Positions 41,216 to 49,823 of a stretch of DNA of 64,000 nt are shown one piece after another. A program made the position numbers and the translations under genes. The notes beneath the pieces are model-generated. The model was not told the DNA's origin. It was given only the letters and a program-made list of their open reading frames with translations, and did not search any database. This DNA is from Candidatus Saccharimonadota bacterium (GTDB lineage: Bacteria; Patescibacteriota; Saccharimonadia; Saccharimonadales; Saccharimonadaceae): contig JAUMVA010000003.1 in assembly GCA_030530425.1 (NCBI GenBank), positions 36,737 through 100,736 on the forward strand, read 5' to 3'. The stretch's first letter is position 1, and each line of letters starts with the position of its first letter.

Positions 41216-41488
41216 ATGTCACACGTTAAAGCTGGTGGATCAAGTAAAAACATCCACAACTCGCCTGGACAACGCTTGGGTGTTAAACGATTTGGCGGTC
41301 AAAAAGTTCGTGAAGGTGAGGTTTTAGTTCGTCAAACCGGAGCTACTAAATTGGCTGGTGAAGGAACTTTCATGAGTCGTAACTTTACGATTCACGCTGC
41401 TAAAGATGGAATCGTTGAATTCGCTAAAATTAAAAAAACTCGCTTCAGTGGCAAAACCGTGCCGCGTACACAAGTGTCAGTTAAATAG
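41216..41488 (+). CDS. rpmA: 50S ribosomal protein L27
   Basis: 90 aa. Family strings SSKNIHNSPGQRLGVKRFGG, EGEVLVRQ and GEGTFMSRNFTIHAAKDG are present. The N terminus (SHVKAGGSSKN) has no cleavable Firmicutes-type extension. GAGGAG lies 6 nt before ATG. It stands alone here, away from rplU (L21), with its own promoter and terminator. Confidence 0.97.
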   Translation: MSHVKAGGSSKNIHNSPGQRLGVKRFGGQKVREGEVLVRQTGATKLAGEGTFMSRNFTIHAAKDGIVEFAKIKKTRFSGKTVPRTQVSVK

Positions 41489-41490
41489 TT

Positions 41491-41519
41491 AATTACCTCC
41501 AAATCGGAGGTAATTTTTT
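41491..41519 (+). terminator. Terminator after rpmA
   Basis: AATTACCTCC (41491-41500), loop AAATC, GGAGGTAATT (41506-41515), T run to 41519. Confidence 0.9.
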
Positions 41520-41549
41520 ATAACAATTTTACCAATCAATCCGCTGCGG

Positions 41550-42566
41550 TTATTTCCGATATGTTCTATAGATTTCAAGCAAAGTTTCAGCTATTAAGTC
41601 GGGGTCATGACGAATTAAAGTTCGACTAGCGGCAATTGGATCGGATTTTGAAGTAGGCTGCCATATATCTCTTGATAACAGTTTTGCACCCAGTGCATGA
41701 TATTTTTTATTAAGCAATTTCTTCTCATTATATTTTACTGGTCGCTCATTATCTCTAGCATATTTTTCAATTAATTCACCCGAAGGCAATTCGGTATTAA
41801 ACAAAACTACATCTAAAAAGTTAACACCAGCGAATCGTTCAATTTCATCAGCAAAATCATGAACCATAAAATTATCAGTTTGACCAGGTTTGGTCATTAA
41901 ATTACAAACATAAACCTTTAAAGCTTTAGTTTGTTCTAGAGCCTCACCAACACCATTCACCAATAACGCCGGGGCTAGGCTACCATATAGTCCACCAGGT
42001 GCAACAATTACCATATCAGCATTCATAATCGCACCAATTGCTACTGGATTAGCACTAGCAGACGGTTCCAGCCAGATTTTAGGACGAGACTTATCAAATC
42101 GCGTCTCACTAATTCGATATTCTCCTTTTATAATCACTCCATTGTCTTCTATTACTAGATGAATATCATCAAGCGTAATTGGCTCAACAACACCAATAAT
42201 ATTTAATACCTTACTAGCTAATTTAACTCCTTCACCAAAATCACCTTTCATTTTTTCCAACGCGGTTAAAAAAATATTTCCGAAGGCATGTCCTTTAAAA
42301 CTACCAGCTTCGAATCGATAATTAAATAAATCTCGCACTTCCGGGAAACGGGATAAGGCTGCTAAACATTGACGAATATCACCTGGCGGCAACACCCCAA
42401 GCTCATCTCGTAACTGTCCAGTTGAGCCACCGTCATCGACCATGTTAATCAAGGCAGCAATTTGGCTAGTGTGTTTTTTAAAAGCTGATAATATAACAGA
42501 ACTGCCGGTTCCACCGCCAATTACGGCGATTTTAACCTCACTAGATTTAAAAGGATTGTTATTCAT
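41550..42566 (-). CDS. yvcK: YvcK/CofD-like protein
   Basis: 338 aa of the YvcK family, which binds UDP-sugars and helps set cell shape and carbon use in Bacillus. Motifs: KIAVIGGGTGSSVIL, NMVDDGGSTGQLRDELGVLPPGDIRQCLAA as adjacent strings, GHAFGNIFLTAL, and VAPGGLYGSLAPALLV. It may help peptidoglycan precursor balance, fitting the envelope genes nearby. TGT-TAAAAT lies 6 nt before ATG, so it should be leaderless and separate from the helicase gene upstream. Confidence 0.92.
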   Translation of the reverse strand: MNNNPFKSSEVKIAVIGGGTGSSVILSAFKKHTSQIAALINMVDDGGSTGQLRDELGVLPPGDIRQCLAALSRFPEVRDLFNYRFEAGSFKGHAFGNIFLTALEKMKGDFGEGVKLASKVLNIIGVVEPITLDDIHLVIEDNGVIIKGEYRISETRFDKSRPKIWLEPSASANPVAIGAIMNADMVIVAPGGLYGSLAPALLVNGVGEALEQTKALKVYVCNLMTKPGQTDNFMVHDFADEIERFAGVNFLDVVLFNTELPSGELIEKYARDNERPVKYNEKKLLNKKYHALGAKLLSRDIWQPTSKSDPIAASRTLIRHDPDLIAETLLEIYRTYRK

Positions 42567-42572
42567 AAAATG

Positions 42573-42581
42573 ATTTTAACA
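42573..42581 (-). promoter_or_regulatory. Extended -10 of yvcK, leaderless
   Basis: On the - strand TGT-TAAAAT (42581-42573), then 6 nt to the ATG at 42566. Confidence 0.65.
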
Positions 42582-42593
42582 CATTTATGATGA

Positions 42594-43877
42594 TTATTTT
42601 TCCATTCGTGATTGTCGATGCAAATCCTCATCAAGTTGGCGTGCCTCTTCTGACACAGTCAGCGCCATTTGATTAATACCCATCAGATATAGATCCTCCA
42701 AACGCCGAATTCGAGATAATGCTACATAGCCCATTCCTGGCGTAAAAGCCTTCGCTAAATTAATTTTTGCTTTATCTAAAGTCATTCCTTGCGCTTTATG
42801 AATTGTAATCGCATAAGCTAGCCGCAATGGCAATTGTATTACACTGGCAATTTTAGAATCATTTTCAGTTAATTCCCAGCTATCTGGCTCAATAATAATT
42901 TCTTTTCCTGAATTAAATTGCACTACCGGTAATTTTAAACCATTTTTGCGAGCAAAATTAGTCACTTTACCCAAGCTGCCATTCACAAATCGCATTTTAG
43001 AATCATTTTTTATCGCCATTACCTCAGCCCCGATTTTTAAATCCAACTGTTCTAGGGCTAGTACCATTTTTTTTAAAACTTCCAATCCGTAACGATTGCC
43101 CGAACCAGTCATCAAAAAAGTTTCCATCGGCTGATTAATTTTTGTCAAACTCAAACTATTCACGCGATCAACATCCATGTTCGAAGTATGCAAATTAGTC
43201 ACTACGCCGTCTCGCTCAGTTGGCTGTTGGTTTAAGCGCTGATTTAAAAAATTCAACTCATATTCGTCAACCGTACCAGCTCGAATTGCCTCCAACACAT
43301 CCAATAAATCATTGTCCGACTGACGATATTGGCTTTCGAGATAACAAATAGCAGGATTTAATTCCTCAAACGCTGCCGAGCTCGTAACAAAACCCACCCC
43401 ATTATTATAATCGCTAAACACATCAAGCTGTATCGTCTGCGAGCGTTTAATCGGCGGTAACTGAAAAAAATCACCACTCATCACTAGTTGGATACCGCCG
43501 AACGGAACTTGTTGCTGACGAACGCCACGTAATATGTAATCAATCATTGAAAATTGGACATCCGACAACATACTAATCTCATCAATAATTAAAATGTCCA
43601 CCTCGATCATTCGTTGGCGATCTTTAGTGGTCAGTTTTTGAAAAAAATTATTCGGTAGCGACTCGTGAATGCCAATTTTAGCCCAGCGATGAATAGTTTC
43701 ACCGCTAAGATGCGTCGCCGCTAAACCAGTCGTTGCTGTAATTGCTAGCACCTTACCAGCTGCACGTTGCGATTTGATAAATTGATTTAATAAATAAGTT
43801 TTACCTGAACCAGCCCGACCAGTAATCAACGCTGATCGACCAGATTGTAAAATCTCCAGCGCTCGCTCTTGATTCAT
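42594..43877 (-). CDS. Pif1/RecD-like superfamily 1 helicase
   Basis: 427 aa. Walker A ALITGRAGSGKTYLLNQF (about 18-30), Walker B DILIIDEISMLS, GDFFQLPP (motif III), and the C-terminal YAITIHKAQGMTLDKA and YVALSRIRRLEDL (motifs V-VI). These are typical of Pif1 and RecD2 helicases, which unwind DNA 5' to 3' and resolve R-loops or G-quadruplexes. It starts 1 nt after the stop of the DUF4868-like gene and is therefore cotranscribed with it. The small size lacks any extra nuclease domain. Confidence 0.9.
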   Translation of the reverse strand: MNQERALEILQSGRSALITGRAGSGKTYLLNQFIKSQRAAGKVLAITATTGLAATHLSGETIHRWAKIGIHESLPNNFFQKLTTKDRQRMIEVDILIIDEISMLSDVQFSMIDYILRGVRQQQVPFGGIQLVMSGDFFQLPPIKRSQTIQLDVFSDYNNGVGFVTSSAAFEELNPAICYLESQYRQSDNDLLDVLEAIRAGTVDEYELNFLNQRLNQQPTERDGVVTNLHTSNMDVDRVNSLSLTKINQPMETFLMTGSGNRYGLEVLKKMVLALEQLDLKIGAEVMAIKNDSKMRFVNGSLGKVTNFARKNGLKLPVVQFNSGKEIIIEPDSWELTENDSKIASVIQLPLRLAYAITIHKAQGMTLDKAKINLAKAFTPGMGYVALSRIRRLEDLYLMGINQMALTVSEEARQLDEDLHRQSRMEK

Positions 43878-43878
43878 A

Positions 43879-44910
43879 TTATCCCCTCGGCGGTTCGCCT
43901 TCAGGTTCGTTCATTGCTTTTTTAGCAGTGATTTCGTAGCGCCGATTAGTTACGGTACTAACCATATAATCTTCATTTAATAAACTAATGAACATGTCCA
44001 AATCATTACCATCGAGAATAATAATCGCTCCTTGATCATCGGTCATTAGTTCTAGCTGCATCTCATCAGCGTATTCAATTAATTCTTCTTGGTTCATCGG
44101 GAAGTTCAGATCAAGTTTTTGAATTTTTGCTAAAGTTTTCTTACGTTCTTTAACTAGAGCGTTCATTGATAATCCATCAGGGAAACTTAATTTAAAAGTT
44201 TGCTCAATAGCTCGAACTTTTTCTTCAGCAACCAACTGTTTTTTATAATCATAATTAAACAGTCGCTCAAACTTCGCTTGATTGAATACAAAGATCTGAT
44301 TATCGGCGATTAAAATTTGATTATCCAAAGGCGGTTTTAGACTAACATCGCTCGCAAATGGTTCAACTTTTGAGCCATTAATCTGCCAAGATGTTGTACC
44401 GGATACAGCTTGGGTTGCGGCAATTTGTTTAATAACATAAAAAGGATCTACTTCCTTATCTTTATGAGTAAACTTAACAACAATTGCCTTCATCAAACGA
44501 AATTCATGTTCGTCATTATTAAAATCCACCACTTCGCCATAGCGATTTTTTAAAAAATCCATTAAATAACTTGCTCGTTCAACCTTACCAACTGTTGTAT
44601 ATAATACAACGTCTTTTGATGCCTCTTCAGTTTCAAACTGACGCACCGCCATACCGACTTCTGCACCTTTATTAATTTGATTAATTAATTCGTACAAAAA
44701 AATTGTTCGCGTTTGATTGTCTAATTCTTGAGACAGATTAAGCCGAAATGGCGTGAAATGTTTGTTGATCACTAAAACTTCCATATCCAGCTCTTTTTTG
44801 AAGCGCTCAATATTATTCGCCCACTGAAATAAATCAAAACCAACTGCCACCTCTTTTTGATTCGTGTTTTGTTCTACATTCTTTATAGTCTGTTCTGTTT
44901 GATTACCCAT
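43879..44910 (-). CDS. DUF4868 (KwaB)-like protein
   Basis: 343 aa, soluble. From memory, its C-terminal half follows the DUF4868 pattern known from KwaB of the Kiwa anti-phage system: an ILIADNQIFVFNQAKFERLF strand-helix (about 200-220), a helical middle, and LLNEDYMVSTVTNRRYE followed by Lys-rich residues near the end (about 308-332). The N-terminal half shows RTIFLYELINQIN and VDPFYVIKQIAATQAVSG. No KwaA-like membrane partner is adjacent. Genes around it are RNase HI and CYTH (upstream) and a Pif1-like helicase 1 nt downstream. The assignment needs a profile search; function is unproven. Confidence 0.55.
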   Translation of the reverse strand: MGNQTEQTIKNVEQNTNQKEVAVGFDLFQWANNIERFKKELDMEVLVINKHFTPFRLNLSQELDNQTRTIFLYELINQINKGAEVGMAVRQFETEEASKDVVLYTTVGKVERASYLMDFLKNRYGEVVDFNNDEHEFRLMKAIVVKFTHKDKEVDPFYVIKQIAATQAVSGTTSWQINGSKVEPFASDVSLKPPLDNQILIADNQIFVFNQAKFERLFNYDYKKQLVAEEKVRAIEQTFKLSFPDGLSMNALVKERKKTLAKIQKLDLNFPMNQEELIEYADEMQLELMTDDQGAIIILDGNDLDMFISLLNEDYMVSTVTNRRYEITAKKAMNEPEGEPPRG

Positions 44911-44911
44911 T

Positions 44912-45451
44912 TTATTTCCTTTTACTTACAATATCACTATAACGACCAACTTCTTCTTGAACCGTTGTTAAATTAAACGACGTCAACAAATCCCATAGTT
45001 CGTCAACATTATCGGTCTCATCATTTCGTAAGTTTTTTTCAATCTTTAAATAATATTTTTCATTAATTTGGTCTAAATAAATTATGATGCTACCAATCAC
45101 TAACTTACGACGGTTTTTCGCCACTTCAGCCGTTAATTCATATCCCATATTATTGATAATATGGGCCGTTTGATTATAGTCCATAATCTGGGTTTGAAAA
45201 AAATAAGTCATGTTTTTACTAACTGGTCGTTTTAAAATCATTGTATGGCTAATTTGTTTATCAATTGTATTAGTACGAATTAATAATTGCGGAATTAATG
45301 CTGCATCGGGATAAAACTGCTCATGACCACGTGGCACAAAAACCCGATCAAATTGCTGATATTCATCACTGAATATCTTGCCACTATCATGCATAACCTT
45401 TAAAATCTCGCTGGATTTTTTTAGTTGGACCTTGATTGATACTTTACGCAT
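44912..45451 (-). CDS. CYTH-like domain protein
   Basis: 179 aa. Pattern of alternating charged beta strands as in the CYTH tunnel fold (class IV adenylate cyclase, thiamine triphosphatase): KVSIKVQLKKS, LLIRTNTI, TMILKRPVS, FFQTQIMDYNQTAHIINNMG, KNRRKLVIGSIIIYLDQI and YYLKIEKNL. The classic ExExK start is changed to KVQLKK, so triphosphate chemistry may be altered or lost. It overlaps rnhA by 8 nt and ends 1 nt before the DUF4868-like start, so all belong to one transcript. Confidence 0.6.
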   Translation of the reverse strand: MRKVSIKVQLKKSSEILKVMHDSGKIFSDEYQQFDRVFVPRGHEQFYPDAALIPQLLIRTNTIDKQISHTMILKRPVSKNMTYFFQTQIMDYNQTAHIINNMGYELTAEVAKNRRKLVIGSIIIYLDQINEKYYLKIEKNLRNDETDNVDELWDLLTSFNLTTVQEEVGRYSDIVSKRK

Positions 45452-45890
45452 TTTTCATCTCCTTTAAGCTTTCAATAGTTGCACCTTTTCTGGCCTTATT
45501 TGCCCATTCATCGGCAAGATTGTTTAATTCATTATCCTCATGCGCCTTCACCCACTCCAAAGTTGCTTGTGAGCTTTCGTATAATTCATATGCTTGTTGA
45601 ACCAGCTCTAGATTTTTTATTGGTCCAGATTTTTTAGTCCAATTATTTTTTTTCCAAATTGGCGCCCATTTCGTTAGCACATTAATCCAAAATTCGCTAT
45701 CAGTAAAAATCTTACAAGATTGACCACCAGCTAGAATCATCGCCGCAATCAGTGCCTGAGCCTCCATGCGAATATTAGTTGATTGTTTTTCGTTTCCTAA
45801 AGCTACTGGCTGTTTAGTGTCAGCGTTAATTACTGCATAACCACCAGGACCCGGATTGGGGCTAGCTGATCCATCCGTATAAAGAATCAT
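45444..45890 (-). CDS. rnhA: Ribonuclease HI
   Basis: 148 aa. Degrades RNA in RNA-DNA hybrids. The four catalytic acids are visible: Asp in LYTDGSASPNPGPGGYA, Glu in RMEAQALIAA, Asp in IFTDSEFWIN, and Asp in NNLADEWANKA, with the His loop in VKAHEDNEL. First of a tight series rnhA-CYTH-DUF4868-like-helicase; the receiver gene ends 2 nt upstream. Confidence 0.95.
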   Translation of the reverse strand: MILYTDGSASPNPGPGGYAVINADTKQPVALGNEKQSTNIRMEAQALIAAMILAGGQSCKIFTDSEFWINVLTKWAPIWKKNNWTKKSGPIKNLELVQQAYELYESSQATLEWVKAHEDNELNNLADEWANKARKGATIESLKEMKNA

Positions 45891-45892
45891 AT

Positions 45893-46273
45893 TTATTTAA
45901 TGTTAATGTCTAAATGATGCTTAATACGCTCAATCACATCATTCATTACGACTTGTGATTTTATCAAGTAATCATCCGCACCAAGTTCCTTAGCTTGTTG
46001 CTTATTATTATCTTGGCTTAAAGCTGTTAACATCACCACTTTAATATCGGCAGTCTCTTTTGTGTTACGTAAAATATCAAGTACTTCAAAACCAGATATT
46101 TCAGGTATCATCACATCCAATAGGATTAAGTCTGGTTTGTATTCCAAAGCTGTAGTTAAGGCTTTTTCACCATTATCGACCAATTTTACCTCAAAACCCT
46201 CCAATTCTAACCGATCACGATATACGCTTGCCAGCATTTGATCGTCTTCAACTAATAAAATTCGCTTCTTCAT
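45893..46273 (-). CDS. Single-domain response regulator (CheY-like)
   Basis: 126 aa, receiver only: RILLVEDDQMLASVY, DLILLDVMIPEISG (phospho-acceptor Asp), VVMLTAL (Thr) and YLIKSQ (Lys). Very similar to the receiver of the 303-aa regulator at 10100. No output domain. TAAAAT lies 6 nt before ATG (leaderless). It is directly upstream of rnhA with a 2-nt gap, so it may head that operon. Confidence 0.92.
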   Translation of the reverse strand: MKKRILLVEDDQMLASVYRDRLELEGFEVKLVDNGEKALTTALEYKPDLILLDVMIPEISGFEVLDILRNTKETADIKVVMLTALSQDNNKQQAKELGADDYLIKSQVVMNDVIERIKHHLDINIK

Positions 46274-46279
46274 ACTTAT

Positions 46280-46285
46280 ATTTTA
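46280..46285 (-). promoter_or_regulatory. -10 element of the receiver/rnhA operon, leaderless
   Basis: On the - strand TAAAAT (46285-46280), then ATAAGT and the ATG at 46273. Confidence 0.55.
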
Positions 46286-46297
46286 CTACACTTTTGA

Positions 46298-47515
46298 TTA
46301 TTTATTAAGCGTATCAATTGCTGCTTGCAGTTGTGGATCGCGATTATGCTGCCAATCGTCAGCCGTCAATTCGATCTTTTTATCTGGTTCAATACCAGTT
46401 TTATTAATATTTTGACCATGCGGCGTATGCCAACGCGCAATCGTCACTTTTAATTGTGCACCATTTTTTAAATCGACCAATTCCTGAACACTACCTTTCC
46501 CAAAAGTTTTTTCACCAATTACAGTCGCTTGATTGCAATCTTTTAACGCGCCAATCACAATCTCGCTGGCACTGGCAGAGCTAGCGTTTGCTAAAATTAC
46601 CGTTGGCTTATTTTTTAATATTGCTCCACCTTTTTTAGCATACAATTCTTGTCGGATCTGATTATCAACTCGTTCAGTCACTACTAATTCACCATCAAGC
46701 CATAAACCAGCTAAATCTTGTGCTGCTGTTAAATAACCACCGGTATTTCCACGTAAGTCAATAATGAATGAACTAGCGCCATTTTGTAACATTTTTTGTG
46801 CTTCAGCTCGCGCTAGACTGGCCGTCTCCTGATCAAAACGAGTGATTGTAATAATGCCAATTTTACCACGTTGTTCACCCGAAACGCTCGGATTGTTTAT
46901 TTCTTCTCGAGTGATTGTTGTTTCAATAAAATTATTAACTCCATTACGGACAAGCGAGAGTTTAACTTCAGTGCCAATTTTACCACGAATTTTTTGGATT
47001 GTTTCATCTAACGATAGATTGGTTACATCCTGCCCGTCGACTTTATAAATTATATCACCAGCCATGACTCCAGCGCGAGCCGCTGGACTATCTTTTAGGG
47101 GTCGAATAACTGTTGGCAATTTATTACGAATACCAACCTCTGCTCCAATTCCACCGCCAATCTCGCCAGATAGACTCTTTTTAAATTCAGCTACTTCTTC
47201 TTTGTTTAGGTAAACCGTGTAGTCATCACCTAATGACATTGCCATGCCACGAGCCGCACCTTCGAGTAGCTTGTCTCTATTAATTTTACCGTCATACTTT
47301 GCAGTAATATGAGTATACAGTTCGTCAAGCGAACTATAATCTAAAGCCGTTGAAGTTAATGGTAACCCAATTAACGAACCTAATTTTTGTAAAATTGTGT
47401 GACTATGATCACCTAATACAAATCCAACCAAAAAAACTAGCGTAATGACGATCATTAAACCAGCTTTATCAATCTTCTTAATTGAAGTTTTAGCTATATT
47501 TCCCTGTTCTTGCAT
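46298..47515 (-). CDS. ctpA: S41 carboxy-terminal processing protease CtpA
   Basis: 405 aa. A signal anchor (about 19-37, LMIVITLVFLVGFVLG), a PDZ domain (about 105-195: RPLKDSPAARAGVMAGDIIYK) and the S41 protease. The catalytic Ser is in ANASSASASEIV and the Lys in GEKTFGKGSVQ. RGNTGGYLTAAQDLAGLWL is typical. It cleaves exported proteins from their C terminus and often controls wall hydrolases; the CHAP hydrolase gene is just upstream. Leaderless by TGC-TATAAT. Confidence 0.96.
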   Translation of the reverse strand: MQEQGNIAKTSIKKIDKAGLMIVITLVFLVGFVLGDHSHTILQKLGSLIGLPLTSTALDYSSLDELYTHITAKYDGKINRDKLLEGAARGMAMSLGDDYTVYLNKEEVAEFKKSLSGEIGGGIGAEVGIRNKLPTVIRPLKDSPAARAGVMAGDIIYKVDGQDVTNLSLDETIQKIRGKIGTEVKLSLVRNGVNNFIETTITREEINNPSVSGEQRGKIGIITITRFDQETASLARAEAQKMLQNGASSFIIDLRGNTGGYLTAAQDLAGLWLDGELVVTERVDNQIRQELYAKKGGAILKNKPTVILANASSASASEIVIGALKDCNQATVIGEKTFGKGSVQELVDLKNGAQLKVTIARWHTPHGQNINKTGIEPDKKIELTADDWQHNRDPQLQAAIDTLNK

Positions 47516-47521
47516 TAGTTC

Positions 47522-47530
47522 ATTATAGCA
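47522..47530 (-). promoter_or_regulatory. Extended -10 of ctpA, leaderless
   Basis: On the - strand TGC-TATAAT (47530-47522), then 6 nt to the ATG at 47515. Confidence 0.7.
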
Positions 47531-47552
47531 TAAACTTAATTAACAAAGAAGC

Positions 47553-48761
47553 TCATCGTTTATAATTACCAAAATATAGATAAACAGCGCTATTAGCTGG
47601 GATATCCATTTCAGAATACTCGCCGTTAACGTGATAATTATATTGGCTAACGTGAACGGTGCCGTTAGAATTAATACGTTCCACCCACATAACATGACCA
47701 TAAGATCCGTTATTCCAGACCGCCGCTGAGCCAACTCGAGGTTCATATCCATAAGGCACACCGTCAGTCACAGCATTCGCCGTATGCCAAGAAGTACCAG
47801 AATAATTACCGCCAGCCTTCGTACCATTCCCCCATTTCCAACCACTAAAGCCCCATTGCCAAGCGTGGCCACGACCACCCCAGTAAGGCATATTACCATA
47901 AGCTTGATGAACTTTCCAAGCTACATAACTCACGCACTCGCGATTATACATACCCCAAGAATCAACCAACGAATCCTGAGCAGCATTTGCCCATCTGGCT
48001 GGATAGCCGCCCTTGTTAGGATCACCAGCCACAACGTTGTTACCTCCTTTAGCGAGGTTAGCTTGGCGTTGTTGCTCCTTTAATTTCTTGATTTCACTGT
48101 TGTTCTTTTCAGCGATTTGACGATAAGCCGCTTCATCACCTTTTGTCTGATCTAATATACTTTGCTTTTCGGCTTCTTTAGCAGCTTGTAACGTCATTTG
48201 GGTCTTTTGTTCAGCTAATGCAGCTTGTTGTTGTTTTTCTTTGCGTTCTAATTCTTCTTTTTGAGAACGAATCTGTTTAATTTTAACACCAAGACTTTGT
48301 CGCAAACTTTGATTCTGTGCTTCTTCATCAATAAAATCGCTAATTGTACGCGAGCTAGCTAAACGTTCCAAAGTTGAGATCTGGCTTGTCATATAAATCT
48401 GACGAATCACCTCGCCTAAAGCATCACGATTTTTTTCAATCTGAATCTCAATCTCGGTAATTTCTTTCTTTAAAATTTCAATTTGAGCTTGAATGCCATC
48501 AATCACCGATTGAATTGCGTTCTTTTCGGCATTAATTAAATCAATTTCCGCCGCTAGCGAATCAGCCTTTTCACGTAAAATTCCGGCTTGTTTATTGTAA
48601 TAAGTGTTTTCTTGCTCTAACTGCTTAATTTTAGCATCATATTCATCAGCAAGGACAGTTTGATTTTCAAAATACAACAAACTAATACCGCCAGCAATCA
48701 TGATAACTGCCGTCAAAATAGTAAGTTTCTGAATGATTAGTTTGTACTTATATTTAGTCAT
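47553..48761 (-). CDS. PcsB-like coiled-coil CHAP peptidoglycan hydrolase
   Basis: 402 aa. Signal sequence or anchor (about 10-32), long coiled coil (about 37-240) containing LERLASSRTISDFIDEEAQ, the PcsB/CwlO-type hinge string, and a C-terminal CHAP amidase (about 260-402). Catalytic Cys is in NRECVSYVAWKV and His in YGHVMWVERI. In Gram-positive bacteria such proteins are opened by FtsEX to split the septum; ftsEX lies directly upstream on the same strand. Strong own promoter and AGGA 8 nt before ATG. Confidence 0.92.
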   Translation of the reverse strand: MTKYKYKLIIQKLTILTAVIMIAGGISLLYFENQTVLADEYDAKIKQLEQENTYYNKQAGILREKADSLAAEIDLINAEKNAIQSVIDGIQAQIEILKKEITEIEIQIEKNRDALGEVIRQIYMTSQISTLERLASSRTISDFIDEEAQNQSLRQSLGVKIKQIRSQKEELERKEKQQQAALAEQKTQMTLQAAKEAEKQSILDQTKGDEAAYRQIAEKNNSEIKKLKEQQRQANLAKGGNNVVAGDPNKGGYPARWANAAQDSLVDSWGMYNRECVSYVAWKVHQAYGNMPYWGGRGHAWQWGFSGWKWGNGTKAGGNYSGTSWHTANAVTDGVPYGYEPRVGSAAVWNNGSYGHVMWVERINSNGTVHVSQYNYHVNGEYSEMDIPANSAVYLYFGNYKR

Positions 48762-48810
48762 GCTTTTCCTAATTAGTTAATGTTTGTTTTTGAAAATCAC
48801 TTACATTATA

Positions 48811-48839
48811 ATTATACATTAGCATTTCAAAAAAGTCAA
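48811..48839 (-). promoter_or_regulatory. Strong promoter of the CHAP hydrolase gene
   Basis: On the - strand TTGACT (48839-48834), 17 nt, TATAAT (48816-48811). The hydrolase is thus expressed apart from ftsEX. Confidence 0.88.
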
Positions 48840-48851
48840 TACAGTTATAAC

Positions 48852-49823
48852 TTAGACTTGTTTCTCTTTTAGATATTTTCCTGTTGCTAAAAACGATGAC
48901 ACTATACCAATCAATGCACCAATTAAAATCATTCCCAAAAAAACCACAGGCCAGTATTTAGTCATCAAATCAACTGTAGTTGACATTTTTATACCATAGT
49001 TATCTAGATTAGTCTTAATTAAATCAAACAAAATCATTCCGAGACTAGTTGCCGCAATCGCTGAAATCATACTATTAAAAATTGCCTCGACAATAAATGG
49101 ATTGCGCACGAAACTAGGTTCAGCACCAATTAATCGCATCATATAAATCTCATCTTTACGATTAAAAATCGCCATTCGAATTGTATTATAAACCACCACC
49201 ATCGAAATCACAACAAACACCACAACCACAACAATGCCAGCATACTCAGCTAAATCAGCATGTTTAGCAATATTATTAATCATCTCTCGTTTCGAAGAAA
49301 ATGATGGCGGCGAAGTCGGATCTAGCCATTTTTTCATTAATTCGTTATCCTGTACAAATTTTTCAAGTACACTTGGATTATTAATATCTTCAATTTTAAC
49401 TTTAAATGAACTCGGTAATTTATTAGAAGCTTCGTTTAATGACTCTAAAATATCTTCGCTATCAGCATTATCTTTGGCTACTTGCTTTCGTAATTCACTA
49501 GATGATTCATAAGCAACACTTGTCACACCCTTAAGTTCCGAAAGTGACTTTTTAATCGTCTCAACCGCCCTAGGGTCGATTGTGTTTTTTACATAAATTG
49601 ACATCTCGACTTGATCACGTACGCTATTGATCGTATCCTTAAGGACATTATTTGAAGCAACGCCAATAAAAATAACCAATAAGGTGATTGTCATGATCAA
49701 CATTGATGCTAATGATAACCAAGCATTGCGAACAAAATTTTCTGCACCATAACGCCAAATCCGCATCGCCGTAACCCAACGACGAGCCAAACTGCGCTTT
49801 GGACGAGGACGACGTTTAACCAT
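48852..49823 (-). CDS. ftsX: Cell division ABC permease FtsX
   Basis: 323 aa from the ATG at 49823, preceded by AAAGGAGAG and overlapping the ftsE stop by 8 nt; a longer reading to 49871 sits inside ftsE. Four membrane helices (about 38-60, then three after 190) and a large outside loop (about 65-185) that would contact the hydrolase. With FtsE it drives septal wall cleavage. Confidence 0.94.
   Translation of the reverse strand: MVKRRPRPKRSLARRWVTAMRIWRYGAENFVRNAWLSLASMLIMTITLLVIFIGVASNNVLKDTINSVRDQVEMSIYVKNTIDPRAVETIKKSLSELKGVTSVAYESSSELRKQVAKDNADSEDILESLNEASNKLPSSFKVKIEDINNPSVLEKFVQDNELMKKWLDPTSPPSFSSKREMINNIAKHADLAEYAGIVVVVVFVVISMVVVYNTIRMAIFNRKDEIYMMRLIGAEPSFVRNPFIVEAIFNSMISAIAATSLGMILFDLIKTNLDNYGIKMSTTVDLMTKYWPVVFLGMILIGALIGIVSSFLATGKYLKEKQV

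Noticed and set aside
43879..45451. Complete Kiwa system
   Set aside because: No KwaA-type four-helix membrane gene is adjacent; only a DUF4868-like protein is present.
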